Positions 54,734 through 62,784 of a stretch of 64,000 nucleotides of DNA are shown piece by piece. Positions within the stretch are counted from its first letter, which is position 1; every line of letters begins with the position of its first letter. Below the pieces are notes generated by a model. The model had not been told where the DNA came from. It saw nothing but the letters and a program-made list of their open reading frames with translations, and searched no databases. The position numbers were made by a program, and so were the translations under genes. This DNA comes from Gemmatimonadota bacterium (GTDB lineage: Bacteria; Latescibacterota; UBA2968). The stretch covers positions 79,508-143,507 of the forward strand of contig PAXL01000036.1 of NCBI GenBank assembly GCA_002714465.1, given 5' to 3'.

Positions 54734-55444
54734 ATGATGGGTGGGAAGCGGGTTCTGCACTGTGACACATGCGGGATGGAGACCGAGCATCTACATCGCG
54801 ATGTGCTGGATATGGATTACAATGCGATCCTGAAGCCGGCGATGTGGAACTGTGAATCCTGCTACAGGAACAAGCGTGCACTTCGCGCGATCGGTGGCGA
54901 CCCGGTAGCGATCCTGGATGGACGTCAGATATTCGTGACTGGGTTCATGGCGACCGGGAAGAGCAAGATCAGTCCAATCTTGGCAGCCCTGACGAGACGT
55001 AGGTATGTCGACACGGACGAGATGATTGTCGAGAAGGCGAGGAAGTCGATCCCGGAGATTTTCGAGCAGGATGGGGAGGACGCCTTCCGGGATCTAGAAC
55101 ACCAGTGCGTGATCGAGGTAGCAGACGGTCCTTCGGCTGTGATTTCGCTTGGAGGAGGCGCGATCGCATACGGGCGGAACTGGGATGTGATCAAAGTGAA
55201 GGGGTTAAGCCTCTGCATCCGTGCATCCGTCGAGACGATTTTTCAGCGCTTGGCACGTAAGCGGGACGAGAGACCGCTTCTCGCCGGGCTTACCGACGAA
55301 GCGTGCGTTGCCAAGATCAAGTCGATGCTTAAGGAGCGAGAAGGATACTACGCCCGAGCCAGCACGTTTGTGACTTCCGATGAGGTTAAGAGCCCCGAAG
55401 ATATGGCAGTTGAAGCTCTTAACCTCTTAAAAGCCTTGAAGTAA
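54734..55444 (+). CDS. aroK: shikimate kinase with an N-terminal zinc-ribbon-like extension
   Basis: Phosphorylates shikimate with ATP. 236 residues. Residues 70-80 are the Walker A loop (GFMATGKSKIS), then VDTDEMIVEKARKSIPEIFEQDGEDAFRDLE with shikimate-binding Asp and Arg, SLGGGAI, and the adenine/lid part RDERPLLAG. Ahead of it are about 55 extra residues with Cys10-x2-Cys13 (CDTC) and Cys40-x2-Cys43 (CESC), a zinc-ribbon pattern that ordinary AroK lacks. A GTG at 54671 overlapping argS would add 21 residues, but that stretch is made of GTCAAA repeat words. The kinase call is firm; the role of the ribbon is unknown. Confidence 0.88.
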   Translation: MMGGKRVLHCDTCGMETEHLHRDVLDMDYNAILKPAMWNCESCYRNKRALRAIGGDPVAILDGRQIFVTGFMATGKSKISPILAALTRRRYVDTDEMIVEKARKSIPEIFEQDGEDAFRDLEHQCVIEVADGPSAVISLGGGAIAYGRNWDVIKVKGLSLCIRASVETIFQRLARKRDERPLLAGLTDEACVAKIKSMLKEREGYYARASTFVTSDEVKSPEDMAVEALNLLKALK

Positions 55445-55610
55445 ACCCCAAGCGCACCACTAAGGAGTAACCTCTGTCGTCTCTGGGCTATGGCGTGTCG
55501 GGAGACCACCAAGAAGACCAACAAAAAGAAGGCCGTTCCTTTCTGACTGGATGCGTCGATCCCTTCGTGCATTTGTGTCTTCGGCGTTCAGCCTTCCAAC
55601 CGAAACTCTG

Positions 55611-56714
55611 ATGCCTACAATCCACGTCAATCTCGGATTACGCAGCTACGATATCCTTGTCGGTCACGGTATCCTCGATCGCATTGGGGCCGAATACGCA
55701 CGACTGAACCTCGGTGCGAAGGCAGCTATCGTGACCAACCCGACTGTGTCGGCTCTGTATCTGAGTCTGGTTCAGAACAGTCTGGAAGACTCTGGCATAG
55801 AGGTTCACGTAGTGACAGTCCCGGACGGCGAAAAGTACAAAACGCTGGATACGGTAGGGGCGATCCACGGGAAGTTGATGAAGGCTGGATTGGACCGAAC
55901 ATCCTGCGTGGTGACGTTGGGTGGGGGTGTAATCGGCGACATGGCCGGCTTTGTCGCGGCGACCTACATGCGGGGTATCAACTTTGTGCAGATTCCCACG
56001 ACGCTTGAGGCCCAGGTCGATGCCAGCGTAGGGGGTAAGACTGCTGTCGATCATGAGAGTGGTAAAAACATGGTTGGAGCGTTTTACCAACCCCGGTTCG
56101 TCTTGATCGACACGGGGACATTGCTCTCGCTCGACAAGCGTGATGTAAGGTCCGGGCTTGCGGAGGTTATCAAACACGGCCTGATCCGGGATCAGGCGCT
56201 GGTAGATTTCCTGGATGAAAAGATGGAGCAGGTGGCCGAGCTAGAGATCGAGGCGGATGAGCTCGACTGGTTGATCGCCAGGAACTGTGAGATCAAGGCA
56301 GGTGTGGTAGAAGCGGACGAGACGGAGAAAGGGTTGCGCGAGATTCTTAACTACGGCCACACCGTCGGCCACGCGATAGAGTCAGCCTCCAGCTTCCGGC
56401 TTCGGCACGGTGAGGCGATCGCTCTTGGTATGATGGCCGAAGCGAGAATCGCAGTAGAGAAGGGCATCTGCGAGGAAGACACGTTGACGCTTCAGAACGC
56501 TCTGCTGAAACGGACCGGACTTGGCGTTTGGTCTCCTGATGTCAGGCAAAGCGCAGTGATCGAACTGATGGCGTCGGACAAGAAGGCGAGAGAAGGCGTG
56601 ATCCGGTTCGTGCTCCTTGAAGGCGTAGGCCGGGTAATACACAGCGATGATGTAAGTGCAAGTGAGATTGCTGCAGGACTGGCCTACGTGAAAGAAATCG
56701 CCACGCCGTTCTGA
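55611..56714 (+). CDS. aroB: 3-dehydroquinate synthase
   Basis: Cyclises DAHP to dehydroquinate with catalytic NAD and zinc. 367 residues: VPDGEKYKTL, TLGGGVIGDMAGFVAATYMRG, IPTTLEAQVDASVGGKTAVD, and the zinc ligands in VEADETEKGLREILNYGHTVGHAIE and RHGEAIALGM. ATG 55611 fits the family start (PTIHVNLGLRSYDI); a longer start at 55551 is possible. The 166-base gap before it holds no other gene I recognise. Last gene of the operon. Confidence 0.94.
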   Translation: MPTIHVNLGLRSYDILVGHGILDRIGAEYARLNLGAKAAIVTNPTVSALYLSLVQNSLEDSGIEVHVVTVPDGEKYKTLDTVGAIHGKLMKAGLDRTSCVVTLGGGVIGDMAGFVAATYMRGINFVQIPTTLEAQVDASVGGKTAVDHESGKNMVGAFYQPRFVLIDTGTLLSLDKRDVRSGLAEVIKHGLIRDQALVDFLDEKMEQVAELEIEADELDWLIARNCEIKAGVVEADETEKGLREILNYGHTVGHAIESASSFRLRHGEAIALGMMAEARIAVEKGICEEDTLTLQNALLKRTGLGVWSPDVRQSAVIELMASDKKAREGVIRFVLLEGVGRVIHSDDVSASEIAAGLAYVKEIATPF

Positions 56715-56753
56715 TCAGGTCTGTGCTGTGCGCTTACCGAGAGGCATCCAAGG

Positions 56754-56768
56754 GGCGAGACACTCGCC
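56754..56768 (+). other. hairpin after aroB
   Basis: GGCGAG (56754-56759), loop ACA, CTCGCC (56763-56768), 40 bases after the aroB stop. No T-run follows. It may end or protect the operon transcript. The rest of the 274-base gap between the convergent aroB and lpdA genes shows nothing else. Confidence 0.35.
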
Positions 56769-56988
56769 GAGTATATCCTGCTAAATAGCACGCAGAACCT
56801 CCCCTACTCTCCGAGCCTTCGCGTAACAGCCCGACGATCTCGTTGGTTTCTAGCTGCTCGCGAGTAGTAGCTTAGTCCAAGTCCAGAATTTGGTGGATGA
56901 AGCGCGGGAGTCGTCCGGAAAGATCAGCGCGCGTGTAGGGCGCATCTGCGTGACGTCGATGCACCCCGAGTCAGCTAGTTCGGGTAGC

Positions 56989-58395
56989 CTATCGCTTCGG
57001 TGTGAAGAGGTCTGTGGCGGTACCTTCGAATATCTCTGCAGATATTCCGACCGATTCTGACAGTGTTGGGTGGGGATGGATTGTGGCGGATAGATCCTCG
57101 ACAACAGCGGCCATTTCGATGGCCAGCGTACCTTCCGCGATCAGTTCGCCCGCTCCCGGTCCTACGATGCCTACACCAAGGATTCGGTTCGAAACTGGTT
57201 CCACGATCAGCTTGGTCAGCCCATCGGATCTGCCGAGTGTCATGGCCCTTCCCGATGCCGCCCACGGAAACTTGGCGATCTCGACACGCTTTCCTTCCGC
57301 CTTTGCCTGTGTTTCCGTCAGACCCACCCACGCGACTTCCGGGTTTGTAAAGACGACCGCCGGGACAACCTTGTCGAAGGCGGTATCCGCGCCGGACAAG
57401 ACTTCGGCCGCGATCTTGCCCTGATGAGTCGCCGTATGGGCAAGCCCTCCTCCGATCACGTCACCGATCGCAAAGATCCTCTCGTCAGCCGTCCGCTGCT
57501 GGTGGTCGGCTTCGATGAAGCCTCGCTCATCGACGACCACCCCAGTGTTTTCTAGCCCAAGTGTTTCACTGTTTGGACGACGACCGATCGAGACAAGAAT
57601 CTTCTGGTAGGACTGCTCGAAGAGTCCAGAGTCCCCATCCAGCGCGACCGTCACTTCGTCGATTCCGGCCTCGACCTTCCTGACAGCCGTGTTCAGGTGG
57701 ATGTCTTGGAAGATCCTGGACAGACGCTTTTGAAGGGGCGTCACGAGATCGCGGTCCGCACCCGGAAGAAGCCCTTCTGTCATTTCGACGACAGTGACCT
57801 TACTCCCTAGTTCCGCATACACGAGTCCGAGCTCCAGACCGATATATCCTCCACCCACGACAAGCATCGACTTTGGGACGTCTTTAAGCGCGAGAGCCGT
57901 CGTCGAGTTCAGGACACGGTCCGAACCGACATCGAACAGCGGAATCGATGCCGGTCGAGAGCCCGTGGCGATGATTGCGTGGTCAAACTCGACGCTGTCG
58001 AACTCGCTGCTGCCCGTGATGATTGCACGGCGAGAGCTTCCGAAGGAAGCGCGCCCCTTGATATGCGTGACGTGGCGTTGCCGGGCTAAGCCTGCGAGGC
58101 CGCCGGTCAGCTTGTCGACAACGCCGTCTTTGAATGCCCGGATGCTGTCCAGGTCGATCTCGGGGGCGGCAAACTTGAGCCCGTGTGATTCGGCTTCCCG
58201 TGTTTCAGAGATAATGGCTGCCAGATGCAGAAGAGCTTTGGACGGGATACAGCCGCGGATCAGACACGTACCACCTAGACGGTCATCGTCGTCGACGATT
58301 GTGACCTCCGTGCCGAGATCTGCCGCGCGGAAAGCGGCGGCGTATCCTCCCGGACCGCCACCGATGACGAGAAGTTGTGGTCGATTTGTAGGCAT
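56989..58395 (-). CDS. lpdA: dihydrolipoyl dehydrogenase (E3)
   Basis: Re-oxidises the dihydrolipoyl group of E2 with FAD and NAD. 468 residues: FAD motif IGGGPGGYAAAFRAADLG at 11-28; redox disulfide Cys44/Cys49 in GGTCLIRGCIPSK; NAD motif VVGGGYIGLELG; AIGDVIGGG; and the C-terminal catalytic HPHPTLSE. Third gene of the PDH operon. Confidence 0.96.
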   Translation of the reverse strand: MPTNRPQLLVIGGGPGGYAAAFRAADLGTEVTIVDDDDRLGGTCLIRGCIPSKALLHLAAIISETREAESHGLKFAAPEIDLDSIRAFKDGVVDKLTGGLAGLARQRHVTHIKGRASFGSSRRAIITGSSEFDSVEFDHAIIATGSRPASIPLFDVGSDRVLNSTTALALKDVPKSMLVVGGGYIGLELGLVYAELGSKVTVVEMTEGLLPGADRDLVTPLQKRLSRIFQDIHLNTAVRKVEAGIDEVTVALDGDSGLFEQSYQKILVSIGRRPNSETLGLENTGVVVDERGFIEADHQQRTADERIFAIGDVIGGGLAHTATHQGKIAAEVLSGADTAFDKVVPAVVFTNPEVAWVGLTETQAKAEGKRVEIAKFPWAASGRAMTLGRSDGLTKLIVEPVSNRILGVGIVGPGAGELIAEGTLAIEMAAVVEDLSATIHPHPTLSESVGISAEIFEGTATDLFTPKR

Positions 58396-58415
58396 AGTCT
58401 CGAAAGCAGTGGAGG

Positions 58416-58451
58416 GTCAGAGGGGCAGGTGGTGTCCTCTGCCCCTCTGAC
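58416..58451 (-). other. perfect 13-bp stem-loop between aceF and lpdA
   Basis: GTCAGAGGGGCAG (58416-58428) and CTGCCCCTCTGAC (58439-58451) pair over 13 bp with a 10-base loop. It fills most of the 58-base gap between the two genes. With no T-run it is better read as an RNA-stability or partial-termination element that sets E3 levels apart from E1/E2. Confidence 0.6.
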
Positions 58452-58453
58452 GC

Positions 58454-59797
58454 CTATCCGCCTAGAAGCATGTGTTCAGGGTTCTGGATGGACTCGATGA
58501 GCTTGTTGATGAATCGGACACCGTCCGCACCGTCGATGACCCGGTGATCGTATGACAGACAGAGAGGCATCATCAGCCGGGGCTCGATACGCCCGTCGAC
58601 GATGACCGCCTCTTCGCGACCCTGACCGATCCCGAGGATCGCGACTTCAGGATGATTCACGATCGGTGTGAAGGATGCGCCGCCCAGACTGCCGAGGTTC
58701 GTTATGGAGAACGTGCCGCCTTGGAGCTCATCGGGGGCGACACGATTTTTTCGTGTGCGGTCTCCCAGTTCACGGAGCTCGGCTGCCAGTTCGTAGATGT
58801 TCTTGTGATCGACATTCTTGATCACGGGGACGAGCAGGCCACGCTCGGTATCCACGGCTATCCCGAGGTTGATGTAGCGCTTGAGTATGATTTCGTTCGC
58901 CGACGGATCGATGCTGGCGTTGAATTGAGGGAACGTCTTGAGTGCGGAAATGATGGCCTTAAGGACCAGTACAGTGGGTGTAAGCTTTGCTCCACGGGCC
59001 TCGGCGGCCGCCTTGTTTCTCTGTCTGAAAGCCTCGAGTGCGGTGGCGTCGGCCGATCCGAACTGTGTGACGTGCGGGATCTGATTCCAAGCAGCCGACA
59101 GGTTCTGCGCGATGACCTGCCTGATCTTGGGCATGGAATGCCGCTCGATCGGGCCCCATTTGCTGAAGTCCGGAAGAGGCGGCGTAGCCGCCACCGATGC
59201 AGTCGTGACGCCACCTGTAAGTGCACCCTTCACGTGTTCCTGCACATCCTCACGTACTATGCGGCCGCCGGGTCCCGTTCCCTTCACCGTCTGGAGATCG
59301 ACCCCCAGTTCTCGCGCAAAACGACGAGTTGCTGGTGCGGCGGGGACGGATCCGGGCTTTATTGCAGGTGGGGGAGAGGCCGACGGCGCAGGAGAAGGTG
59401 GTTCCTGGGCAGCAGAGCTGGGCTCCTTCTGTTTGGTTTCTGGTTCCTCCTCCACTTCGACGGCTTCGGCAGCCACTTCTTCCACTTGCGTCTCAGGGGC
59501 TGGCTCGGGCCCTGAGGCGGCAGCCGCTTCCTCCTCTGATGGAGCAGGTACAGCTTCGCCATTTTCCTCGATCATCACGAGGACAGCCCCTGGTGGGATC
59601 GAATCCCCGGCGCCGACGTTGATCGAGACGACGGTACCGGCGAACTCGGATGGCACTTCGATCAGCGCCTTGTCCGTTTCGAGTTCGATGATGCCTTGAT
59701 CGACCTCGACCTGATCTCCGACAGAGACGAGCACCGAGACGACATCACCCGACTCCACGCCCTCCCCGAGATCAGGCAGCTTGAATTCTTTTGCCAC
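58454..59797 (-). CDS. aceF: dihydrolipoamide acetyltransferase (PDH E2)
   Basis: Core of pyruvate dehydrogenase; moves the acetyl group to CoA. 447 residues in order: one lipoyl domain (lipoyl Lys43 in LETDKALIEVPS), an Ala/Glu/Pro-rich flexible linker (about 80-150), the E1/E3-binding domain (TRRFARELGVDLQTVKGTGPGGRIVREDV, about 155-190), and the catalytic domain ending with His418 and Asp422 in SYDHRVIDGADG. A single lipoyl domain is fewer than the three of E. coli. Confidence 0.95.
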   Translation of the reverse strand: MAKEFKLPDLGEGVESGDVVSVLVSVGDQVEVDQGIIELETDKALIEVPSEFAGTVVSINVGAGDSIPPGAVLVMIEENGEAVPAPSEEEAAAASGPEPAPETQVEEVAAEAVEVEEEPETKQKEPSSAAQEPPSPAPSASPPPAIKPGSVPAAPATRRFARELGVDLQTVKGTGPGGRIVREDVQEHVKGALTGGVTTASVAATPPLPDFSKWGPIERHSMPKIRQVIAQNLSAAWNQIPHVTQFGSADATALEAFRQRNKAAAEARGAKLTPTVLVLKAIISALKTFPQFNASIDPSANEIILKRYINLGIAVDTERGLLVPVIKNVDHKNIYELAAELRELGDRTRKNRVAPDELQGGTFSITNLGSLGGASFTPIVNHPEVAILGIGQGREEAVIVDGRIEPRLMMPLCLSYDHRVIDGADGVRFINKLIESIQNPEHMLLGG

Positions 59798-59818
59798 TGT
59801 TACCTCCCAGACCCATCG

Positions 59819-62539
59819 CTACTCTGCGGGTTTGAATTCTCTCTGAATGACGGGACCCGCCGACATGGGGTTGGCCTTCTCTGCATCGATCCCTAGCTCA
59901 TCGATCGCCTTCTGTACTGTCTCTCGCTTGACCTTCCCCTGTTTTGACAGAGCGTAAAGCGTGCCGACAGCGATCGATTCTGCGTCGACTTCGAAGTGTC
60001 TTCTGAGGGCCTGTCGTGAATCGGAACGTCCGAAACCATCGGTCCCCATTGAGAACAGATCGTCCGGGACCCACGGACGAATCATGTCTGGCAGCACCTT
60101 CATGTAGTCCGAAGCTGCGATCACCGGGCCCTCGGTTTTCTCAAGGACCTTAGTGATGTAAGGTTTCCTCTGGCGCTTCGTCGGATGCAGCATGTTCCAG
60201 CGCTCGCAGTCGAGGGCGTCCTGTCGAAGCTCTTTGTAGCTCGTGACGCTCCATACGTCGCCGGAGACGTTGTAGCGATCGGCCAGGATCTCCTGTGCTC
60301 GCAGAACTTGTTTGAGGATCGCCGCGCTTCCGAAGAGTTGGACTCTGTGTGCACCCTTCTTCCGATCGCCATCCGTTAACTTGTAGATGCCGCGGATGAT
60401 GCCTTCTTGGCTGCCTTCGGGCATCTCCGACATCTCATAGTTTTCGTTGCCAAGTGTCATGTAGTAGAAGCAGTCTTCCTGCTCCTGATACATCCTCCGG
60501 ATGCCGTCTTGGATAATGACCGCGATCTCGTAGGCATAGGCCGGATCGTAGGCGTGGATTGTCGGGACGGTGCTCGCGAGGACGTGGCTGTGACCGTCCT
60601 GATGCTGTAGTCCTTCGCCGTTGAGGGTGGTTCGGCCTGCGGTACCGCCTAGGAGGAAACCCTTACAGCGTGTGTCGGCCGCGGCCCAGATCAGGTCTCC
60701 GATGCGCTGGAACCCGAACATCGAGTAGTAGATGAAGAATGGGATCGTGTTGACCCCGTGGGCGGCGTATGCCGTACCTGCAGCGAGGAAAGAGGACATC
60801 GCGCCTGCTTCGTTGATACCTTCTTCCAGCAACTGACCGTCCTTCGCTTCGCGGTAGTACGCGATGTTTCCGGCGTCGACGGGCTCATAGATCTGGCCGA
60901 CGTGAGAGTAGATCCCGATCTGCCTGAAGAACGGGTCCATTCCAAATGTGCGAGCCTCGTCGGGGATGATCGGGACCAGCAAGTTGCCGACGTCCTTGTT
61001 CCGTACGAGCCGCCCGAACATCCTCGCGAAAGCCATCGTCGTCGACAGTTCACGGCCTCCCGAACCCTTAAGAAACTCGTCGAACTCGGAAAGTGGTGGC
61101 GCGTTCAGCGGCTCAGCAAGGATCTGACGATGCGGCACGTAGCCACCGAGCGACTCCCGATGCTCTCGCAAATATATGTTCTCAGGACTGTCGCTTGGCG
61201 GTCTGTAGAAGGGAACGTCTGCTTGCAGCTGCTCGTCGGTGATCGGAATATCGAACCGGGTCCTGAAGTCTCGAAGCTCAGCCTCGTTCAGCTCGTGCTG
61301 TTGGTGAGTTGTGTTGCGACCCTCACCTGTTTCGCCCAGACCATAGCCCTTGATGGTTTTTGCGAGAATGACCGTCGGTTGTCCCTCGTGCTCGACGGCT
61401 GCCTTGTACGCGGCGTAGACCTTCTCTGGATCGTGACCGCCGCGGCGGAGCCTGCGCAGTTCGTCATCCGACAGGGTCTTGACCATATCGACCAAGCGGG
61501 GGTCGGCGCCGAAGAAGTTCTCCCGAATATACTCTCCGGATTCTACGGAGTACTTCTGATACTGTCCGTCGACGGTCTCGCTCATTCGCTCTACCAGCAC
61601 TCCGTCCTTGTCCTTAGCGAGGATGGGATCCCAGTCCGCTCCCCAGATAACCTTGATGACGTTCCAGCCGGCACCCCGGAAGGCTCGTTCGAGTTCCTGG
61701 ATGATCTTGCCGTTCCCGCGGACAGGACCGTCGAGTCGCTGCAGGTTACAGTTGATTACGAAGATCAGGTTGTCCAGCTTCTCGCGTGCGGCAAGAGTGA
61801 TCGCACCCAGGGACTCAGGCTCATCCGTCTCGCCATCTCCCATGAAGACCCATACGTGCGAGTCGTTTGTCGAGGCAAGGTCCCGATCTTCGAGATACCG
61901 GTTGAACCTCGCCTGGTAGATGCCACTGATTGGGGCGAGGCCCATCGATACCGATGGGTATTCCCAGAAGTTCGGCTGCAGCCACGGATGGGGATATGAG
62001 GACAGACCACCTGGACGCTGCAACTCCTGCCTATAGTTGGTCAGGTGCTCGGCATCCAGTCGACCTTCGACAAAGGCGCGAGAGTACATGCCGGGGGCCG
62101 CGTGACCCTGGAAGAAGACCTGATCCCCGGGGCCATTTCCGTTCTTTCCGCGGAGGAAATGGTTCTGAGCGACTTCAAAAAGTGTTGCGGAGGATCCGAA
62201 AGTCGAAATGTGTCCGCCAAGACTCGGGTCTTGATGGTTCGCGCGAACCACCATGGCCATCGCGTTCCATCGAACGATGCTCTTGATACGGCGCTCGATC
62301 TCGCGATCACCCGGGTAGGGTGGCTGCTCTTCGACTGGAATTGTGTTGACGTAGGGCGTGTTCGCGTTGAACGGAATCTCGACCTTTGTCCGTAGCGCGT
62401 GGTCCTCAAGTCTTTCGAGCAGGTAGCGGACTCGGTCGGGACCGTGCTTCAGGAGGGTGTAATCGAGAGATTCGAGCCACTCGTGGGTCTCCTCGGGATC
62501 GACATCAAGCGGCTGATTGCGGATGTTGCTGTCGGACAT
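59819..62539 (-). CDS. aceE: pyruvate dehydrogenase E1, homodimeric type
   Basis: Thiamine-diphosphate enzyme that decarboxylates pyruvate. 906 residues, close to E. coli AceE: HISTFGSSATLFEVAQNHF, the ThDP motif GDGETDEPESLGAI...NCNLQRLDGPVRGN, GYGLGETGEGRNTTHQ, and the C-terminal EGLQHQDGHSHVLAS. ATG 62539 with CAGGA upstream. First gene of aceE-aceF-lpdA. Confidence 0.96.
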   Translation of the reverse strand: MSDSNIRNQPLDVDPEETHEWLESLDYTLLKHGPDRVRYLLERLEDHALRTKVEIPFNANTPYVNTIPVEEQPPYPGDREIERRIKSIVRWNAMAMVVRANHQDPSLGGHISTFGSSATLFEVAQNHFLRGKNGNGPGDQVFFQGHAAPGMYSRAFVEGRLDAEHLTNYRQELQRPGGLSSYPHPWLQPNFWEYPSVSMGLAPISGIYQARFNRYLEDRDLASTNDSHVWVFMGDGETDEPESLGAITLAAREKLDNLIFVINCNLQRLDGPVRGNGKIIQELERAFRGAGWNVIKVIWGADWDPILAKDKDGVLVERMSETVDGQYQKYSVESGEYIRENFFGADPRLVDMVKTLSDDELRRLRRGGHDPEKVYAAYKAAVEHEGQPTVILAKTIKGYGLGETGEGRNTTHQQHELNEAELRDFRTRFDIPITDEQLQADVPFYRPPSDSPENIYLREHRESLGGYVPHRQILAEPLNAPPLSEFDEFLKGSGGRELSTTMAFARMFGRLVRNKDVGNLLVPIIPDEARTFGMDPFFRQIGIYSHVGQIYEPVDAGNIAYYREAKDGQLLEEGINEAGAMSSFLAAGTAYAAHGVNTIPFFIYYSMFGFQRIGDLIWAAADTRCKGFLLGGTAGRTTLNGEGLQHQDGHSHVLASTVPTIHAYDPAYAYEIAVIIQDGIRRMYQEQEDCFYYMTLGNENYEMSEMPEGSQEGIIRGIYKLTDGDRKKGAHRVQLFGSAAILKQVLRAQEILADRYNVSGDVWSVTSYKELRQDALDCERWNMLHPTKRQRKPYITKVLEKTEGPVIAASDYMKVLPDMIRPWVPDDLFSMGTDGFGRSDSRQALRRHFEVDAESIAVGTLYALSKQGKVKRETVQKAIDELGIDAEKANPMSAGPVIQREFKPAE

Positions 62540-62602
62540 TCCTGAACCTGTGCGGGATGGATTCCGTTTTCTTGGTTAAACACTTCGAACCGCACTCTGT
62601 TG

Positions 62603-62617
62603 GGCGGTTTTACCGCC
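62603..62617. promoter_or_regulatory. palindrome in the aceE leader
   Basis: GGCGGT (62603-62608), TTT, ACCGCC (62612-62617): a perfect 6-bp inverted repeat between the predicted aceE promoter and its start codon. It could be an operator or an RNA hairpin. Confidence 0.4.
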
Positions 62618-62675
62618 GGAAAATTTACTGGCTGGACCTGTAAAAGTCAAATGTCGCCTGATTAATCTGAGGGAA

Positions 62676-62704
62676 AGTATAAGTAAAACTGAAGAATTGG
62701 CCAA
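62676..62704 (-). promoter_or_regulatory. predicted aceE promoter, -35 inside a palindrome
   Basis: On the minus strand TTGGCC (62704-62699), 17-base spacer, TATACT (62681-62676). The -35 box lies inside the perfect palindrome ATTGGCCAAT (62696-62705), a candidate regulator site. The start of transcription would be about 130 bases before the aceE ATG. Confidence 0.5.
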
Positions 62705-62723
62705 TCCTAAGAGGTCGTCCCTC

Positions 62724-62763
62724 GCATAGAAACGGGCCCCCGAGTCTGAACTCGAGGGCCCGT
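62724..62763 (-). terminator. rho-independent terminator of the PFOR gene
   Basis: Read on the minus strand, ACGGGCCCTCGAGT (62763-62750) pairs with ACTCGGGGGCCCGT (62745-62732) over 14 positions, one of them a G-U wobble, loop of four, followed by TTCTAT. The wobble is possible only on the minus strand, which fixes the orientation. Confidence 0.85.
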
Positions 62764-62784
62764 AATTCGTTTCCTATAAGAAGG

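Noticed and set aside
60758..61999. Long open frame (413 codons) on the plus strand opposite aceE
   Set aside because: It is the antisense of a well-supported gene; its translation has no recognisable motif and low-complexity Val/Leu-rich composition produced by the codon bias of aceE.
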